Counted from the first letter of the stretch, positions 1-11,758 are shown. The stretch: DNA of 64,000 nt from Ascaphus truei (GCA_036426205.1 CM071570.1:75691691-75755690), one strand, 5' to 3'. A program made the numbers and translations. Notes: generated by a model not told the origin, from the sequence alone.

Positions 1-255
1 TTAAGGTGGCTCTACAAGCTATTGAATCATAAGGTGTGCTTAGTTTTTCCCACATGGCTTCTCCATTTTGGCTTTATTTTTGTTAAATAAATCATGACAA
101 GGTTTTATATGTCATGTGTTGTTGTTCATCTGAGGTTGTATTTATAGTACCTCATTTTAAGACCTGCTAAGGAACAGCTGATTGTTATTATGTCCTGATA
201 TGTAAAGCCATGGAATTCAAAGAAGGTGTACTTTATTTTTCACACAACTGTATAT
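1..255 (+). mobile_element. 3' end of a Tc1-like transposon
   Basis: Positions 5-25 encode the last codons of a Tc1-type transposase (GGSTSY then TGA). They match the C-terminus of the much longer copy on the minus strand at 53.2-54.2 kb. The following 3' region, with the AAATAAATCATGAC and TCATGTGTTGTTGTTCATC blocks, also matches that copy in reverse complement. The element appears to finish near 255 with CACACAACTGTATA. The upstream part lies outside the window. The copy is only a tail and cannot be functional on its own. Confidence 0.75.
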
Positions 256-328
256 ACAATGATGTTGCAAATTATTAAATAGGGGGGTAACTGCTATGTG
301 TGTTTTATTTTTATTTTCTCTCCTACAG

Positions 329-388
329 AAAGAAGATGGATTAGCAGAGAAACAGCTTTTACTGAAACAAGAAGAAGAAAATAAATGA
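329..388 (+). CDS. possible short terminal coding exon, unidentified
   Basis: A pyrimidine-rich tract followed by CTCCTACAG ends at 328 and resembles a splice acceptor. Phase 0 reading then gives 19 residues (KEDGLAEKQLLLKQEEENK) and a TGA at 386-388. An AATAAA lies downstream at 759-764, compatible with a 3' UTR. The peptide is short, charged and low in complexity, and I do not recognise a family. It would be an odd neighbour if the whole region is SYNDIG1 intron. A chance acceptor plus a short open frame is at least as likely. Confidence 0.2.
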   Translation, partial: KEDGLAEKQLLLKQEEENK

Positions 389-919
389 TTGGTTGTGTAG
401 ATTTAGGTCTGTTCCTGATCAGTGTGACTGCATGGTGGGATTTTGTTCATTATCTCGATATGTGCATGATTATTTGGCTTGGACTGGGATGGGTTGTAAC
501 ATAGCACAGATAATTATATGGTTGAGAATAATCGTTCAGTTTGATGTTGAGACCTGAGAATTGACACTGTGCTTGTATTTAGGTTTCTAACAACATATCT
601 ACATTGCTGTTGCAATATAATATCCAGCTTCTGCAGCAAGAAGAACCCTCTGATTCCCCATGCAAACATAATCTGCTTTGCTCTCCCCACACAAGGCTGA
701 TGCTGCTAATTATGCATTTAAAGGACAATTTTTGAAAAGTGTTTGTGTATAAAACATAAATAAATTATGTTTTTCACCCAGATTCTTGTACCTCTTCTTT
801 ACGTTGCTACTTGTGTAAATGTTTTTGCCTTAGTAATGTTAACAATATCTCAACAATATAATTAGATTATATTTGGGAGCATAGTCGGAATTAAATGCAT
901 CTGCCAGCCATAACATAAA
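389..919. other. no gene seen
   Basis: AT-rich sequence that would be the 3' UTR of the tentative exon if that exon is real. It has an AATAAA at 759-764. No coding frame or repeat was recognised. Confidence 0.3.
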
Positions 920-1540
920 TAAATGTATATATATCTTTATTTATATGGCGCCGACAGTGTACTCAGTGCTTTCCAAAGATACTACAGTACAGGGAATTAT
1001 AGTAATAATACAATCAGCCCTGCAAAGTCACACAATAAGAAAGTAAATCCCTACCCCAGACAGTTTACCATCAAAGTGGAATGTTGGAATACTTACAGAG
1101 ACAGCAGGTGAGGGAATAAGTGCAGTAGATGGCAGTGCTTGGCCACAATGGTTGGTAGGAGTGATTGTGAGTGTGAGACAGTAGCCATGAGAGGAGTTTT
1201 AAGGTTGGTCTGTATTAAATGATATATACGTTAACACCATTAGCAGGGAATGAGGTGGCAAGGAGGAGCGAGGGCGAGAGCAGTTGTGTATATGGCTGGG
1301 TCCAGGATTAGGAGAGAGATCCCCAGCAGCAAAGCGAGAAGAGGATTTGTGTGGGTGCTTTTTATTGAGGGGTGTAGAAGTTGTTGGGAAAGAGGTGTGT
1401 AAATAGTGGTGCAGTGTATGGGCACAAGCATAGGTGGAAGGAAGGAGAGATGAAGAAATGTGGATATGAGGGGGGTGGAGAAGGTGGAGAGAACAGAAAC
1501 ATTTACAAAGGAGAGAGGAAACAGCAAACAGAAAAAACAA
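920..1540 (-). mobile_element. internally deleted LINE (L2/CR1 type) with 2A-like motif
   Basis: The minus-strand frame from 1540 to 1199 reads MFFLFAVSSLL... and reaches GDLSPNPGP at 1324-1298. This resembles the 2A/2A-like motif found near the N-terminus of some CR1/L2-type LINE proteins (canonical D-V/I-E-X-NPGP; here Ser replaces Glu). Directly downstream, toward 920, lies a segment reading in reverse complement as ...GCCATATAAATAAAG, which resembles the 3' tail of such LINEs. The reverse-transcriptase core is missing, so the copy looks like a 5' end joined to a 3' end. The family assignment is from memory of LINE structure. Confidence 0.5.
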
Positions 1541-3500
1541 TAGTTTTTAGTAATTAGTTTCTGTCATTTTAATTTGCGCAATGTACACAGCGTATCAAGA
1601 ATGTCCACTTTATTTGTGTTTTGCATTGTTAGTTCCAGGGCAATTTTATTTTTTTAAACATTTACAAGATATTGGGTCTTTTAGTTGTAGTCTGTCCAAG
1701 ACTTGAAAAATACACTGAGGTGCTTTCTGGTCTCCTGATTTTTGATGTAGGACTTGAGCCTTCGGGTATGAAGATAAACAAATAACTATGAAATTCAGCT
1801 GTTTTTATTTTCATTGTCTCCCTATACATGTACAAGTATTTAACACAGACTTCTTCTTCATAAAGACAATTAAAAGTCAATTGAGAAGTCAATGGATGTT
1901 CTGTGTTATATTGCTCTTGTCAGTACTATCCCAGTTTAATGAATACTGTAACTCTCCAAGGCCCTATTCAAAAAAACTCAGTTGATTTGGACATGTTTTT
2001 GTTTTTGTTATTGTTTTTTACAATTTTTAGCAAATCTCTTTTTTAATAAGATGTTTCCTTACCCCTAGAATCTAGAGGCAGGCACTGTATACTAAACCGT
2101 ATACATAACTTATTCATAAGAAAGTTTAATTGCCCAAAGAGTAAAGTTTTCTTGAATTTTCTTCCTGTGTAAAAATGAACATGTTTCTATTTTGTGTCTG
2201 TAATTCTAATCTTATAATTATTGTTCTCCCCCTTATTTCTTTAAACTAATGGTTCTGCCGTTGTTAGCCAAACAGAACAACAAAAGGATAAAGGTACCTG
2301 TATACCCAGTGTGAGCAGTTTGCAGTGTAACAGATAGCAAATTGACAAATTTGTCACGTAAAGTGGCTGCATTAAAAGCTAGACACCAAGCTTCTGTAAA
2401 ACCCATTTTTTTGTGTGCAAACCTGCAGTTTCACTGACCTCACGGTCACCCATGGCCTTTGTGAACCAGAATTTGATTACATTGTTACACTGGCGGACAA
2501 GTAATTTGAATTGTTCTCTGTGATATAATATTAGTGGAATATTTGATGCGCTCTTTAAAGTGTCTCAGTCACCTCTGCACCAGCCATAATTTCAGATATA
2601 GAAATAAGGTGCCATGCTCTTCGAAGACTCATCCGATGATGTGTATTATGGGTTTTATTTCGTTTCCTGGCCTTTCCTCCACATCTGGTTTATATTCTCG
2701 CAGGATATGCAAGTCTAGGAATAACCTTTATAAAAATGTAGAGTAATACAGTTATAAATATATTAAAGTATTTCCCATTTAATTAGATTTTTTTTCTTCT
2801 GATTCTGGCCATACTTTAAAAAGTAGTCGTAGGTGTCTGTTCATTGTATGTAAAAAGAAATGCCAGTGGCAGTTACCCTCATGAGTATCTCAGATTATTC
2901 ATTAGTATAATGTAGTAACCACAGTGGTGTCATCATAATGACCAAACTGATCAGTATTTTACAGGTGTACCATGGAAGTGATTATCATGGCTACAATAAA
3001 TATGTGCTTGAATTGCTCTAGCACTAATATTCAGTATGAAAGTCTGCTGTGTTGTGAGTGGTATCAGCTTAGGTTTAATAGATCACCAGGGTTTGGGTGG
3101 ATCAATGTAAGATTCTTCCAAGTAAATACAAAAGGGTCTGTGTAGTTACAGTATGTGTGGTTTTGACGTGGTTAGGAGGTTTACACTTTCTCAGAGTTTT
3201 TAACTCGAAAATAAAGGATAACAAATGATGAACGGAGACGCAGACTTATGTCATGAAGTCCTTAACTACTGCGGTTGACACTGCGCAAATTGCAAACTGA
3301 CAAATGTATTTAGTTAAATGCTAGAGCTACTGAATAGTAGAAGTTGAAGTTGTTGGTTCTGGCTCTGCTGGATCTGACACCAGTCTGGCCCTTAAACTTG
3401 TCAGTTTTAGTCTTATGGAAATATTTTAGGAGGTGTGACTCATTTAAATATACTTTGCATACCCATTAGCATATCTCCCAGGGTACCTCAGGTGTGTTCC
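1541..3500. other. no gene recognised
   Basis: AT-rich non-coding DNA. Only short open frames are present and none has recognisable domains. Confidence 0.5.
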
Positions 3501-3559
3501 TTTTTCAGATCAGGCATCTCTCACTAATTAATTTGGAGGGAGAATTGAGGCAACATATA

Positions 3560-4566
3560 TATCATGCTAGACCAGGACAATTGACCATGGATAGCAAACG
3601 CCAGACAGAACAAATGAGTTACGTTTATTTCGGCTGGAGCAAACAATAGCAACACAATACACAGCTTCAAGGTTGCACTCACCAAATGTGGAGTTATAGG
3701 ACAAATCCGTGCTCGCTGGGTCATGGACGCCACTTCGGAAGTCTTTCCAGGATGTCTTCCACATGCCAAGAGTCTTGGGGTACCACGTTACAGTATGGGA
3801 TGCTAGATGAATCCTAGCATGCTTAAAAGTCCTGCTCGTCAATACAACTAAGTCTTGTTCTGGATCTGTGTGTCTCTGGCAAAAACCTCAAAGTAACACA
3901 CCAACTACCTTCCAGACTGTTAGTCTGGATCTAATCTGACTAATTGTGATCAGCAGGTGTTTACATAGTTTCCCAACCTCCATCTGAAACCATGGAGGAC
4001 CATATGCCAAGCAAAGGCTCGCCTGTGATGGGGCAATCAGGGTCATGGGAGGTAACAGTACTTTCGGACAGCCCACAGAGGTGGATTTAAGGAGAGTGGA
4101 CAATTCAAACTGACCAATGGGAACTGAGTCGATTGCAGCTAGGACCCGGCCTCAGTTTCCATGTTAAGCCGGCAGAGATAGAAGCCTCAGAGTTTGGAAA
4201 GGACAATGACTCTGCTTTTGAAGTCCATGTTTCCCAGAAATAAGTAAGCACCCCTTCCCCTCCTCCAGTGTCCCAAGCACCTTGCCCAGCCCACCTGTGA
4301 ATAGCAGGCCCAGATTCCTTTGTGTACTGGCTGGCTAAGTGAATTGCCAGCCCAGCATACATTGGAGACATATGAATACATGACATTACATATGCATGGA
4401 GGAAAAAAACGGTCTTATTGGGGTATACACAGAAACACACTGGTCAGCAAGTTTGGCTGCAATAAGATGGTCTTTTAGCTTGTAACCTAGGCATCCATCT
4501 TAACAGGTAGGGACAACTGTCGGCTTTAACCATTAATGTGTTGGCCAAGCTGCCCCTACCGTAACA
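3560..4566 (-). mobile_element. LTR-like segment
   Basis: Read on the minus strand, the segment begins TGTTACGGTAGGGGCAGC at 4566. It has a candidate AATAAA at 3629-3624, followed by CTGTCTGGCG and GTCCTGGTCT. The same ordered signals (AATAAA, CTGTCTAGCG, GTCCTGGTCT) occur at the 3' end of the candidate LTR at 23.4-24.0 kb. No retroviral-type coding region adjoins it. The left boundary near 3560 is by analogy only, and no target-site duplication was found. Confidence 0.35.
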
Positions 4567-4635
4567 ATAAATACAACTGGAGATATTACTAAAATGGAAC
4601 TCCTCCAAAACCTCTACTACAACGCAAAAGCCATA
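4478..4635 (+). repeat. left flanking direct repeat (about 158 bp)
   Basis: This segment starts GCTTGTAACCTAGGCATCC. It is repeated in the same orientation at 6208-6370 with a few substitutions and two small indels. The two copies bracket a 5'-truncated Penelope-like element. The left copy overlaps the start of the LTR-like segment and extends about 70 bp beyond it. Confidence 0.85.
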
Positions 4636-4934
4636 TTTAATGCTCTGGAGGAAACTCACAATCCCTATCTCGCCTCCTTGAGGTGGAGAGAAAAAATATT
4701 CAAGTTTTATAAACCGGTTTAGACTTTTGCACTTTTCACAGGTACTAGAATTCAGCTAGTATAAAAAAAAATGTGAGTTTGTAATTCCGCACTGATTTGC
4801 ATAGCCGTTTAAAAAAAAAAAAAAAAAAGAGTAATGTCCAAGGAATGCGGTGCACAACAGAAAAATAGCCAAACACAGCTCTATGAAGACCGGCTAATTT
4901 ATTGAAAAAACGAGCATGTTCACATTGCCAGACA

Positions 4935-4976
4935 CACTCTGACGCGTTTCATCCCGCTTGGGACTTTGTCAAAGAG
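4935..4976 (-). ncRNA. hammerhead-ribozyme-like motif (U3/A8 variant)
   Basis: On the minus strand: helix I strand CTCT, core UUGACAA, stem II GUCCC-AAGC-GGGAU, GAAA, palindrome ACGCGU, cleavage position C, then AGAG closing helix I. The core differs from consensus CUGANGA at two positions, C3 to U and G8 to A. Those two bases pair with each other in the known fold, so the change looks compensated. Activity is inferred, not shown. Confidence 0.55.
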
Positions 4977-5901
4977 TAAATGGTAAAGCGTCTGTCTGCT
5001 CCTCTATAAGACACTATCAGCACTGTGATTGGCTCATTACAGACAGATCTAATTGGCATACCCTCTGCATAGCTGAATGTTAATGAATGAGGGTGCCGTT
5101 TAGCCAATCCAGAGCTGAAGTACTCAGAGGCAGCATATGCATCACAGACACAGCTGATACAAAATTATAACAAACATATACACAACACAGAATATAAACT
5201 TCATAATGTAACAATACTGTCAGCATAGGACATATAAATTATAACATATAAATAAGGTTAAAACCACAAAAAAGCATATGTAAACATAAACAAGGAAAAA
5301 GAAAAAGAAATCCTATTGTGAGAATTATAACATAAGAATGAAAATAATAGTAATACTACTCATAACTAAGCTATTTACAATAATAATTAAATGCACACAC
5401 TATGACCAATAATAGATCAAAATATATATAAACTAAGTGAAGCAATCTAATATATAATGAGATTAAATAACGTTAGAAATGTATAATCTAAATAATATAA
5501 TATTAGTTCTTAACATGATAGTGATCATATGTGATTAACATCATTAATCTCAGACTTTGAATGTGAAACCACATCAGAGTAACATAATCACAAATAGGTA
5601 GATTAATGACTAATAATAATAAACATAATAGAAAAATATCATTATATAGCATATAACTAGTTGTACAGTATACCAAAATATATAAGCCATAAATGTATCA
5701 TTTCTTGCTTCATATAGGAAAAAAACTCCACTACCACCACTATGATAATGGGAAAGAAGTCCAATAATTACATACATACTGGTACATGAATCAGAAAAGT
5801 ATATCAATGAGTAGAAATGTATCACAAAATGAATTTTAAAAAAAATTGAGAAATACATATTCACAATGGGGGAGATGCACTGGACCACATCATAACCTGA
5901 A

Positions 5902-6207
5902 TCACTCAGCCAAAAAATGTTTCAATTCCCAATCCATATTTATACCATTTGGGTGTAGTGTATTCATAGTGTAAATCCAGTGTATCGCCCTCTTATTTAA
6001 AGCATTCAGACTATCCCCACCTCTGGGATAACATGGAACATGTACAATTCCTACAAAGGAGAAGTTATAGATACCTCCTTGAGGACAGGCTGAAAAATGC
6101 CAAGAAACCAGATGTTTGTCATCTTTCTTTTTGATAAGGCGTACGTGCTCCATAATCCGTGACCGTAAGGGTCTTATTGTACGTCCAATATATTTCTTAT
6201 GGCACCC
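5902..6207 (-). pseudogene. GIY-YIG endonuclease C-terminal fragment of a PLE
   Basis: The frame runs from the truncation point with CHKKYIGRTIRPLRSRI, then MEHVRLIKKKDDKHLVSWHFS, and ends WELKHFLAE and a stop at 5902. The YIG with a following Arg-rich helix and the H-HLVSWHF block match the GIY-YIG nuclease domain that Penelope-like elements carry at the C-terminus of their reverse transcriptase. The first half of the GIY-YIG domain and the whole polymerase are missing. About 100 codons remain open with no internal stop. Confidence 0.75.
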
Positions 6208-6370
6208 GCTTGTAACCTAGGCATCCATCTTAACAGGTAGGGGGCAACTGCCGGCTTTAACCATTAATGTGTTGGCCAAGCTGCCCCTACCGTTACAATA
6301 TATACAACTAGAGATACTACTAAATTGGAACTCCTCCTCCAAAACCTCTACTACCACGCAAAAGCCCTAT
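6208..6370 (+). repeat. right flanking direct repeat (about 163 bp)
   Basis: Second copy of the segment at 4478-4635, starting GCTTGTAACCTAGG immediately after the truncated PLE coding sequence. Beyond 6370 the two flanks diverge. Confidence 0.85.
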
Positions 6371-8950
6371 AAATCAGTTCTGTACTATGAGAAAATACTT
6401 GTAGCATTTAAAAAAAACGTTTTAAAGAAATTTTTAATGTTTCTAATGTAGGAAGCATTTCCAAAGTGACAGCCCCCTTCCCCTTCTGATAGGCTCTGGC
6501 TCTTGAGCCCCGTCATCTCTCTAGCAATGAACCAATTGAATCTAGTAACTGTCCAGTCAATCATATTCCAGGAACTACATTGCGCACAATGCTGTGCAAG
6601 AACTGAATTAAATAACCTTGAGTAAGCAATCTATTACAGGAGAACGGATCGGTCGGCAGCTTAGCTAATCACTTGTCAGTGTGCAGATTGTACTGATGCA
6701 CATATTGAATGGGAAAAAAAGATAGATTAAAAAAAACAAAAAACGGCAGCTTGAACTGCAGCTTTAATGCAATATAAGATCTTATTTGCCTTTGCAGATT
6801 GTACTAACTGACATTGGGCACTATTGCTAAGCCTGTTGTCTACAAGCATATTTAAATTCCCTTCTTTCACAGGTATCACTGATACCTAATATAAATATGC
6901 AAAATATATTCACACGAGCTACATGGATTAGAATAGACTATATTTGGAGTTATATAAATACCGCTACAAAATAAAACAAATTCTAATAGATACAGTATAG
7001 TATATACATAGTATAGTATATACATAGTATATACTCTTGATCCCACAATCTAGTAATGCGACCCCTCTGAATTCCTGCCTTCAAACATGATTGGGTAATG
7101 GTTGCCATGAAAAATATTACAGTTTAAGGCATATTTTCCACACTCATTAACACTTGTGACTGCCAAGCATACTGTATATATACCACCTTTATACTCAAAA
7201 CCATAAAGGACTTACACATACTTTGACACTGTATTCTCACATCCACAGAATCTCAGTGACACACACACACTGATTACAATTCCCCTGCTATTGCTTTTTA
7301 TAACTACTGCGCCGGGGAAAAAACAACACCCTCACAAAACTAGTGCAAATCCTCTTTGTGATTGATTGCTACTGCAAATACTTTAGGCAGTCAGGAGTCA
7401 GGTTCGACTGACCTTAGAATATGCCAGCCTGCCTTCAGCTAATGGCCTTATCTGCTTTCTTGCCTTATACATGGTTTATCATGCTTATTTATAAATCCAT
7501 CCTCTTAATATAAAAAAAAGAACAACCCAAAATATTATATCCGTCTCGTATAAGGAGGGAGGAGGAGGTAAAGCCACATTACAATGCATTGCAAAATCTA
7601 TTTGCATTTGCAGTCTAAGTGGAGATTATACTGTAAACATCCCTTCCTTTTTTTCATGCCCATCTTAATGGCAGTACAGCTGCATCTTTTGTGTTATAAA
7701 CTACAACACCTTTGAGGTTAGAATGTACACTAGAACAACAATACATTTAAATAGAATGTTCAGATATTGGAATGGTCATTATTTAAGTCATGCTCCATTT
7801 ATTACAGACTTCAGAAATGCACCAGACCGTTGCTCAGAATAATTTTTTTCAAGTGAATGAACTAATCCACTAGCAAGATTCCCTAATGAGAAACAGAATC
7901 AGCAAATGAGAAGAAAGTATGCCAACCCACTAACAGAATACCCCAAATGATAATTGGATATTAATTATTAATAACTACTTAAACCTGTTCTCTGTCTGAA
8001 GAAAAGGGATTCATCTGTATATTAACCCATACACTGCAGCTATTTTATGTTGGTCACTGGGGAGCTGTATAGGCTTTCCTGTACCTGGTTGTCTGATAAA
8101 TGTTTATATCAGAATTGTGTTTAATTAACGTGATTTCTTCAGTATTAGGCGATACTTTTTGTATTTGCTTTTTATTGTTTTATTTCATGAATTCAAATGT
8201 CTTTACCTGAAGCAGAAAAAAGACGCATGAAAACAGTCATTGTCAGAGGCAGTAATAGAAGAAACAAATGAGCTGATATTAGCTAATAATAAATAAAACA
8301 GGGAGCAGTCTTAAAATATTCAGTGTGCGACTTTTTTTTTTCTTCTCTCCCTTAGATATCATAGGCTACATGATTGTTACTCCTATGGGAAGAAAAAGCC
8401 ATGTTTTATTTATAGAAAAAGCCTAACAAATACAAATTGATATCTTTGAACAGAAGCAAGACGAAAAAGAATGAATCGCTATAGAAAAAGAGTCACTATA
8501 AAAAGTATAATAAGGCTTGGCACAAGGTTATGTCATGTTTAAATAGACTACAGAGGACTACTGGTTTATAGGCTCAACTGCTTGTACTGTATGTGTAGAA
8601 GGTTTGACGAGGTATCAAAATACTATATTACAACACTTATGAAAAAATCTTATGTTGATCCAATAAGTACAGGTAATACTACTCAGGGGCCAGTATTGCT
8701 ATTAGAGCTCCGTACTACAAGAAGAACCTGTATAAAGAATTTAAGTGTTTGTTGATATGCCAAATTAGATTGTATATCAGATATACTGTACTTAGTTGCA
8801 ATGTAGATAACATAAGTGACAACATATTTCTGTTCTAAATGCTGTGAAGTAGGACAGCGTAGTGGTGATGGTCAGCAGTGTGCAGGGGGGTGGGGATGCA
8901 GGGGGGAGATGGGGTTAATTGTAATATTCACAGAAACGCAGGGAGAAACA
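6371..8950. other. no gene recognised
   Basis: AT-rich non-coding DNA with a short TATAGTATATACATAG repeat near 6990-7030 and homopurine patches. No domain-bearing frame or complete mobile element was recognised. Confidence 0.5.
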
Positions 8951-8959
8951 TTGCAAAAA

Positions 8960-9480
8960 ATTATGGTAGTGGGTTAAAAACCCCTTATCAGCCTTGTTTT
9001 AGTGACAACGTGTATTGTCGTTTTGAGTTCAACTGTTTTCCGTTCTTTTAGCGCTTTAAAACATTCCATTCAGGATTTTCATGTTTAAGTCATTTATGGA
9101 ATTATCTGGGTGTGAGAAGTGGTGTCCCACTGGAATACAATATCGTCCTTCTTCATGGGGTGTTATTGTGTGTGTGTGTGTCTAGGTTCGTTCTGGTTTG
9201 AAGTTTTTGTCTGGTTTCACCAAAGTAGCATCATTGGTCACATTTGCTGCATTGAATCATATACATCACATTCCTGGATGGGCAGCAGAATTTTATTTAA
9301 CATTGAATGTTCTATGTTTGTGACTGGCTGTGAGATCTTGGTATATATCTTTGCAGCATGTGGTGTTGCATGGTTTTGCACTATTAACAGCATCCTTCAG
9401 CTCATTATGAAGTTTTCTATTGACTACAGTACCTTCTGTCTGAGGTTTGGCGGTTGCTGGAATGCAAGGATGTGATGTTT
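8960..9480 (-). pseudogene. decayed GIY-YIG region of a Neptune-type Penelope-like element
   Basis: Reading the minus strand across frameshifts gives a Cys-containing linker (KPCNTTCC...), then VMYMIQCSKCDQ, YFGETRQKL, a PVGHHFS block and finally DKGFLTH. This is the typical order of the Neptune-like GIY-YIG domain: Cys-rich linker, Y-IQC, Y-GET-QKL-R, VG-HF, and a terminal GFLSHY-like tail. The plus-strand open frame here is a shadow. Stops and frameshifts are frequent and the polymerase domain is not present. It belongs to a different PLE branch from the copy at 35.8-38.7 kb. Confidence 0.65.
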
Positions 9481-9605
9481 GGAGAAGATGTTTTTAATGA
9501 CAAACATATAAATCTGTTTATCACATTATATTGAAACGACCGCTTGACATGATCAGAAGCAAATGTTTATGTAAATTACTTACTGTATGTAACACTATAT
9601 TTATA

Positions 9606-10353
9606 TGTAACACCCCTATCCCCTCCCCTCCTAAGGGAAATTTGCTGTTATATACAGTAGGGTATAGTGATGCTGTTGTGCTCACCTGTTGGTTCCCAGG
9701 AAGCTGAGTCTCCGCGATGGTAGGGAGCTTTGGGGTACAGGATAACCTTTGTTGGTGCAGCACCTCCACCTGCAGGGCTCCTCCTGCCAAATTCCAGCAA
9801 TGGTTAAACCCTCTCTCCCTCCACTGACTTGTCATCCCAGAGGCTTGAGGCCCCCAGGCTAGTCTCAGCTCCCTCATTCCATGAGGCAGGAACACGCTCC
9901 CTAAGGGGAACACTACCACCCCCCCCCCCTCTCCCCCAAGGGATCAGGCAGAACAGCCAGACACACACCTAGCCCATGGCTAGGGCTGGGTAGAACACTT
10001 ATACACCAATTTGATTGACACCCACATATTTTATACAGGGGGAGGGGCCATGCCACTCTGCAGCATTGATTGGACAGAACCAAAATTACAGCTAGACCCT
10101 CCCCCTGTCATGTGGTCCCAGCAGCTCAGAAGCCCAGACATGAAAGTAAGTTGCTACAATCATGTTGCACAGGAGGGATGTGACTCCAACGGTTTTCAGA
10201 CTGGATCCTGGAAACTGCAACAAACTAACTTACAGGTGATGAGGCTAACATGCTAGGCCATGTGAAAAGGAATTAGCCCTAGTACTACCTGCTGTTACCA
10301 GGACTTATAGTACTAGGGAACAGAAATATATAGCCAGGGGCTACATTGCTACA
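9606..10353 (-). mobile_element. candidate solo LTR
   Basis: On the minus strand the block starts TGTAGC (alternative start TGTAGCCCC at 10345) and ends GGGGTGTTACA at 9606, so it has TG...CA-type ends. A clear TATAAAA box lies at 10035-10029, preceded by a GC-rich CCCCTCCCCC element, as in retrotransposon LTR promoters. No internal coding region adjoins it, suggesting a solo LTR. I could not find a matching target-site duplication, so the exact ends are uncertain. Confidence 0.4.
10029..10035 (-). promoter_or_regulatory. TATA box of candidate LTR
   Basis: TATAAAA on the minus strand, about 20 bases downstream of a CCCCTCCCCC motif, inside the TG...CA-bounded segment. Confidence 0.4.
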
Positions 10354-10993
10354 CACACATATATATATATACTGTATTGTGTGTGTCTGTGTGTGTGTGT
10401 TTAGCAATGTTTATAAATGTGTGTATGTATTTAAATGCTCTTCATACATCTCAGTGTAAAACACACTACCAGACAATGCTTGACTGCCAGCTCCTGTGAG
10501 AAGGGTACAGACAGTGGGTATTAGAACCAAGAAGGCTTGTTAATGACTGAACTCTGAACTGTGAGAGATGACATACAGTAGGAAGAAGGAGGGACTGGAG
10601 GAGTTTGGGATGTGCAAGGCTTGAGCCAAAAGGCGGATTATAGAGGAGAGACGGGTTCTCCCCGGAATGGAGGAGAACTACTGAAGTGACAACTTCCCCT
10701 CTCATGCCACTGTGAACGACACTTGAAAGGATGCTGTACGTGGCGCAGTACAAGGCTGCATTAAAGACCAGAAATTAGCAGGATCACGGGCCATGAGTAA
10801 CCGCTCTTACTACTCACAGGCCCCCCTACACATGGTTGGACTGTGCAACGATATCTCTCTGTGAGCACTCTAACTCCATTGTGGAAGATTAAGGAACTGA
10901 AAAGCTGCCTTAGCCCATCAAGGTTGCAATGATAACCGGATGTTTTCCGCCATGAGCTACAACGTTGCACTAGTACCATCAGTGGTCAGCTAA

Positions 10994-11148
10994 CTTCCAC
11001 GGCGTAACCACCAGATTATAATATAGGCATTCCGAAGCTGTCTCGTTGTGCTATTAGAGTTATTGTATTATTTAAGTAATAATCTCAGAAGAACAGGGCA
11101 TTACTGGCCAATAATGCCCTGGCTGGAAGAGTTGAAGGCTCGAGGCGA
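10994..11148 (+). repeat. left direct repeat (155 bp)
   Basis: Begins GGCGTAACCACCAGATTATAA and runs into a foldback terminus with the GGGCATTACTGGCC hairpin. It is repeated in direct orientation at 11759-11912 with about ten mismatches. Confidence 0.85.
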
Positions 11149-11758
11149 GGATATCCCACAGGAGTCGGATAAAAGGCCTTCACCCCACACCGTGTACCCA
11201 ATGTGCAGCCAATAATCACTCCTGACGAAGCCGTACATCTAAATGGCGAAACACGTAGAGTGTCCAGACAACCAACATCCAGAGGGAAGACCGAGAACGC
11301 GCCTTCACCATAGAGTCCGGAGGTCTCAGACGCACCAGAAGTGACGCGAGCCGCCGGTCTGGATGCGGAAGCATTCCGGAGTAGCAGAGACCAACATGGT
11401 ACACAGGGAGATCGCGACCCACTGTATACCTGCCACCTGCTGCTGACCACACTGTTTTTTATCATCCAAAGTGTAAGCCTCCATTTGTATCATGTTATAA
11501 GAATATATTTTTGCTGTCTACACTATATGGTCTGTTCTCTCTTTCTTGGAGATCGGTTGCTGGTAGATGCTGCACATACATAAGGAACATCCACCCCTCA
11601 AAGTTGGATGACTGCTCCTTTTTGCTGCTTTTATGTGAGTAGCCATTCGTGAGCCTTCCACATAATTACTACAATCACTTTATGACATTTCTATACTATG
11701 TGATGTTTTCTTATTTTTACATGGCTGCAAGCTGCTCCCCTTTGTTTCTTTTGGAAGA
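11149..11758 (+). mobile_element. insertion with hammerhead motif (PLE 3' end or retrozyme-like)
   Basis: This 610-bp segment interrupts a foldback repeat and is bracketed by the two 155-bp direct repeats. It contains a well-formed hammerhead motif 68 bp from its left edge and about 500 bp of sequence after it. There is no coding frame. The layout fits a severely 5'-truncated PLE copy in plus orientation. A short ribozyme-bearing non-autonomous element is also possible. Confidence 0.5.
11217..11262 (+). ncRNA. hammerhead-ribozyme-like motif, consensus core
   Basis: Helix I CACTC (11217-11221) pairs with GAGTG (11258-11262). The consensus CTGACGA is at 11222-11228. Stem II GCCGT (11230-11234) pairs with ATGGC (11243-11247). 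GAAA is at 11248-11251, followed by ACACGT and A at the cleavage position. All conserved core bases are present. Stem III is only about two base pairs, as in the minimal hammerheads reported from retroelements, which may act as dimers. Confidence 0.7.

Larger units (their letters stand above)
4636..6207 (-). mobile_element. 5'-truncated Penelope-like element with hammerhead motif
   Basis: The minus strand contains the end of a GIY-YIG endonuclease frame (6207-5902), about 930 bp of AT-rich 3' sequence, a hammerhead-like motif at 4976-4935, and about 300 bp more before the left flanking repeat. This order matches the PLE remnants at 45.6-46.7 kb. The 5' part, including the reverse transcriptase, is absent; truncation falls exactly where the right flanking repeat begins at 6208. 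Where the element's 3' end lies between 4636 and about 4830 is uncertain, because an A-rich tract at 4810-4828 could also be its end. Confidence 0.65.

Noticed and set aside
3524..4659. Several 64-111-codon minus-strand frames
   Set aside because: They lie in the LTR-like segment and share no motif with gag, pol or any known protein.
9119..9475. 118-codon plus-strand frame with hydrophobic stretches
   Set aside because: It is the antisense shadow of a degraded GIY-YIG endonuclease region on the minus strand.
11085..11465. 126-codon minus-strand frame
   Set aside because: It runs across the junction of a foldback repeat and a ribozyme-bearing insertion and has no domain.
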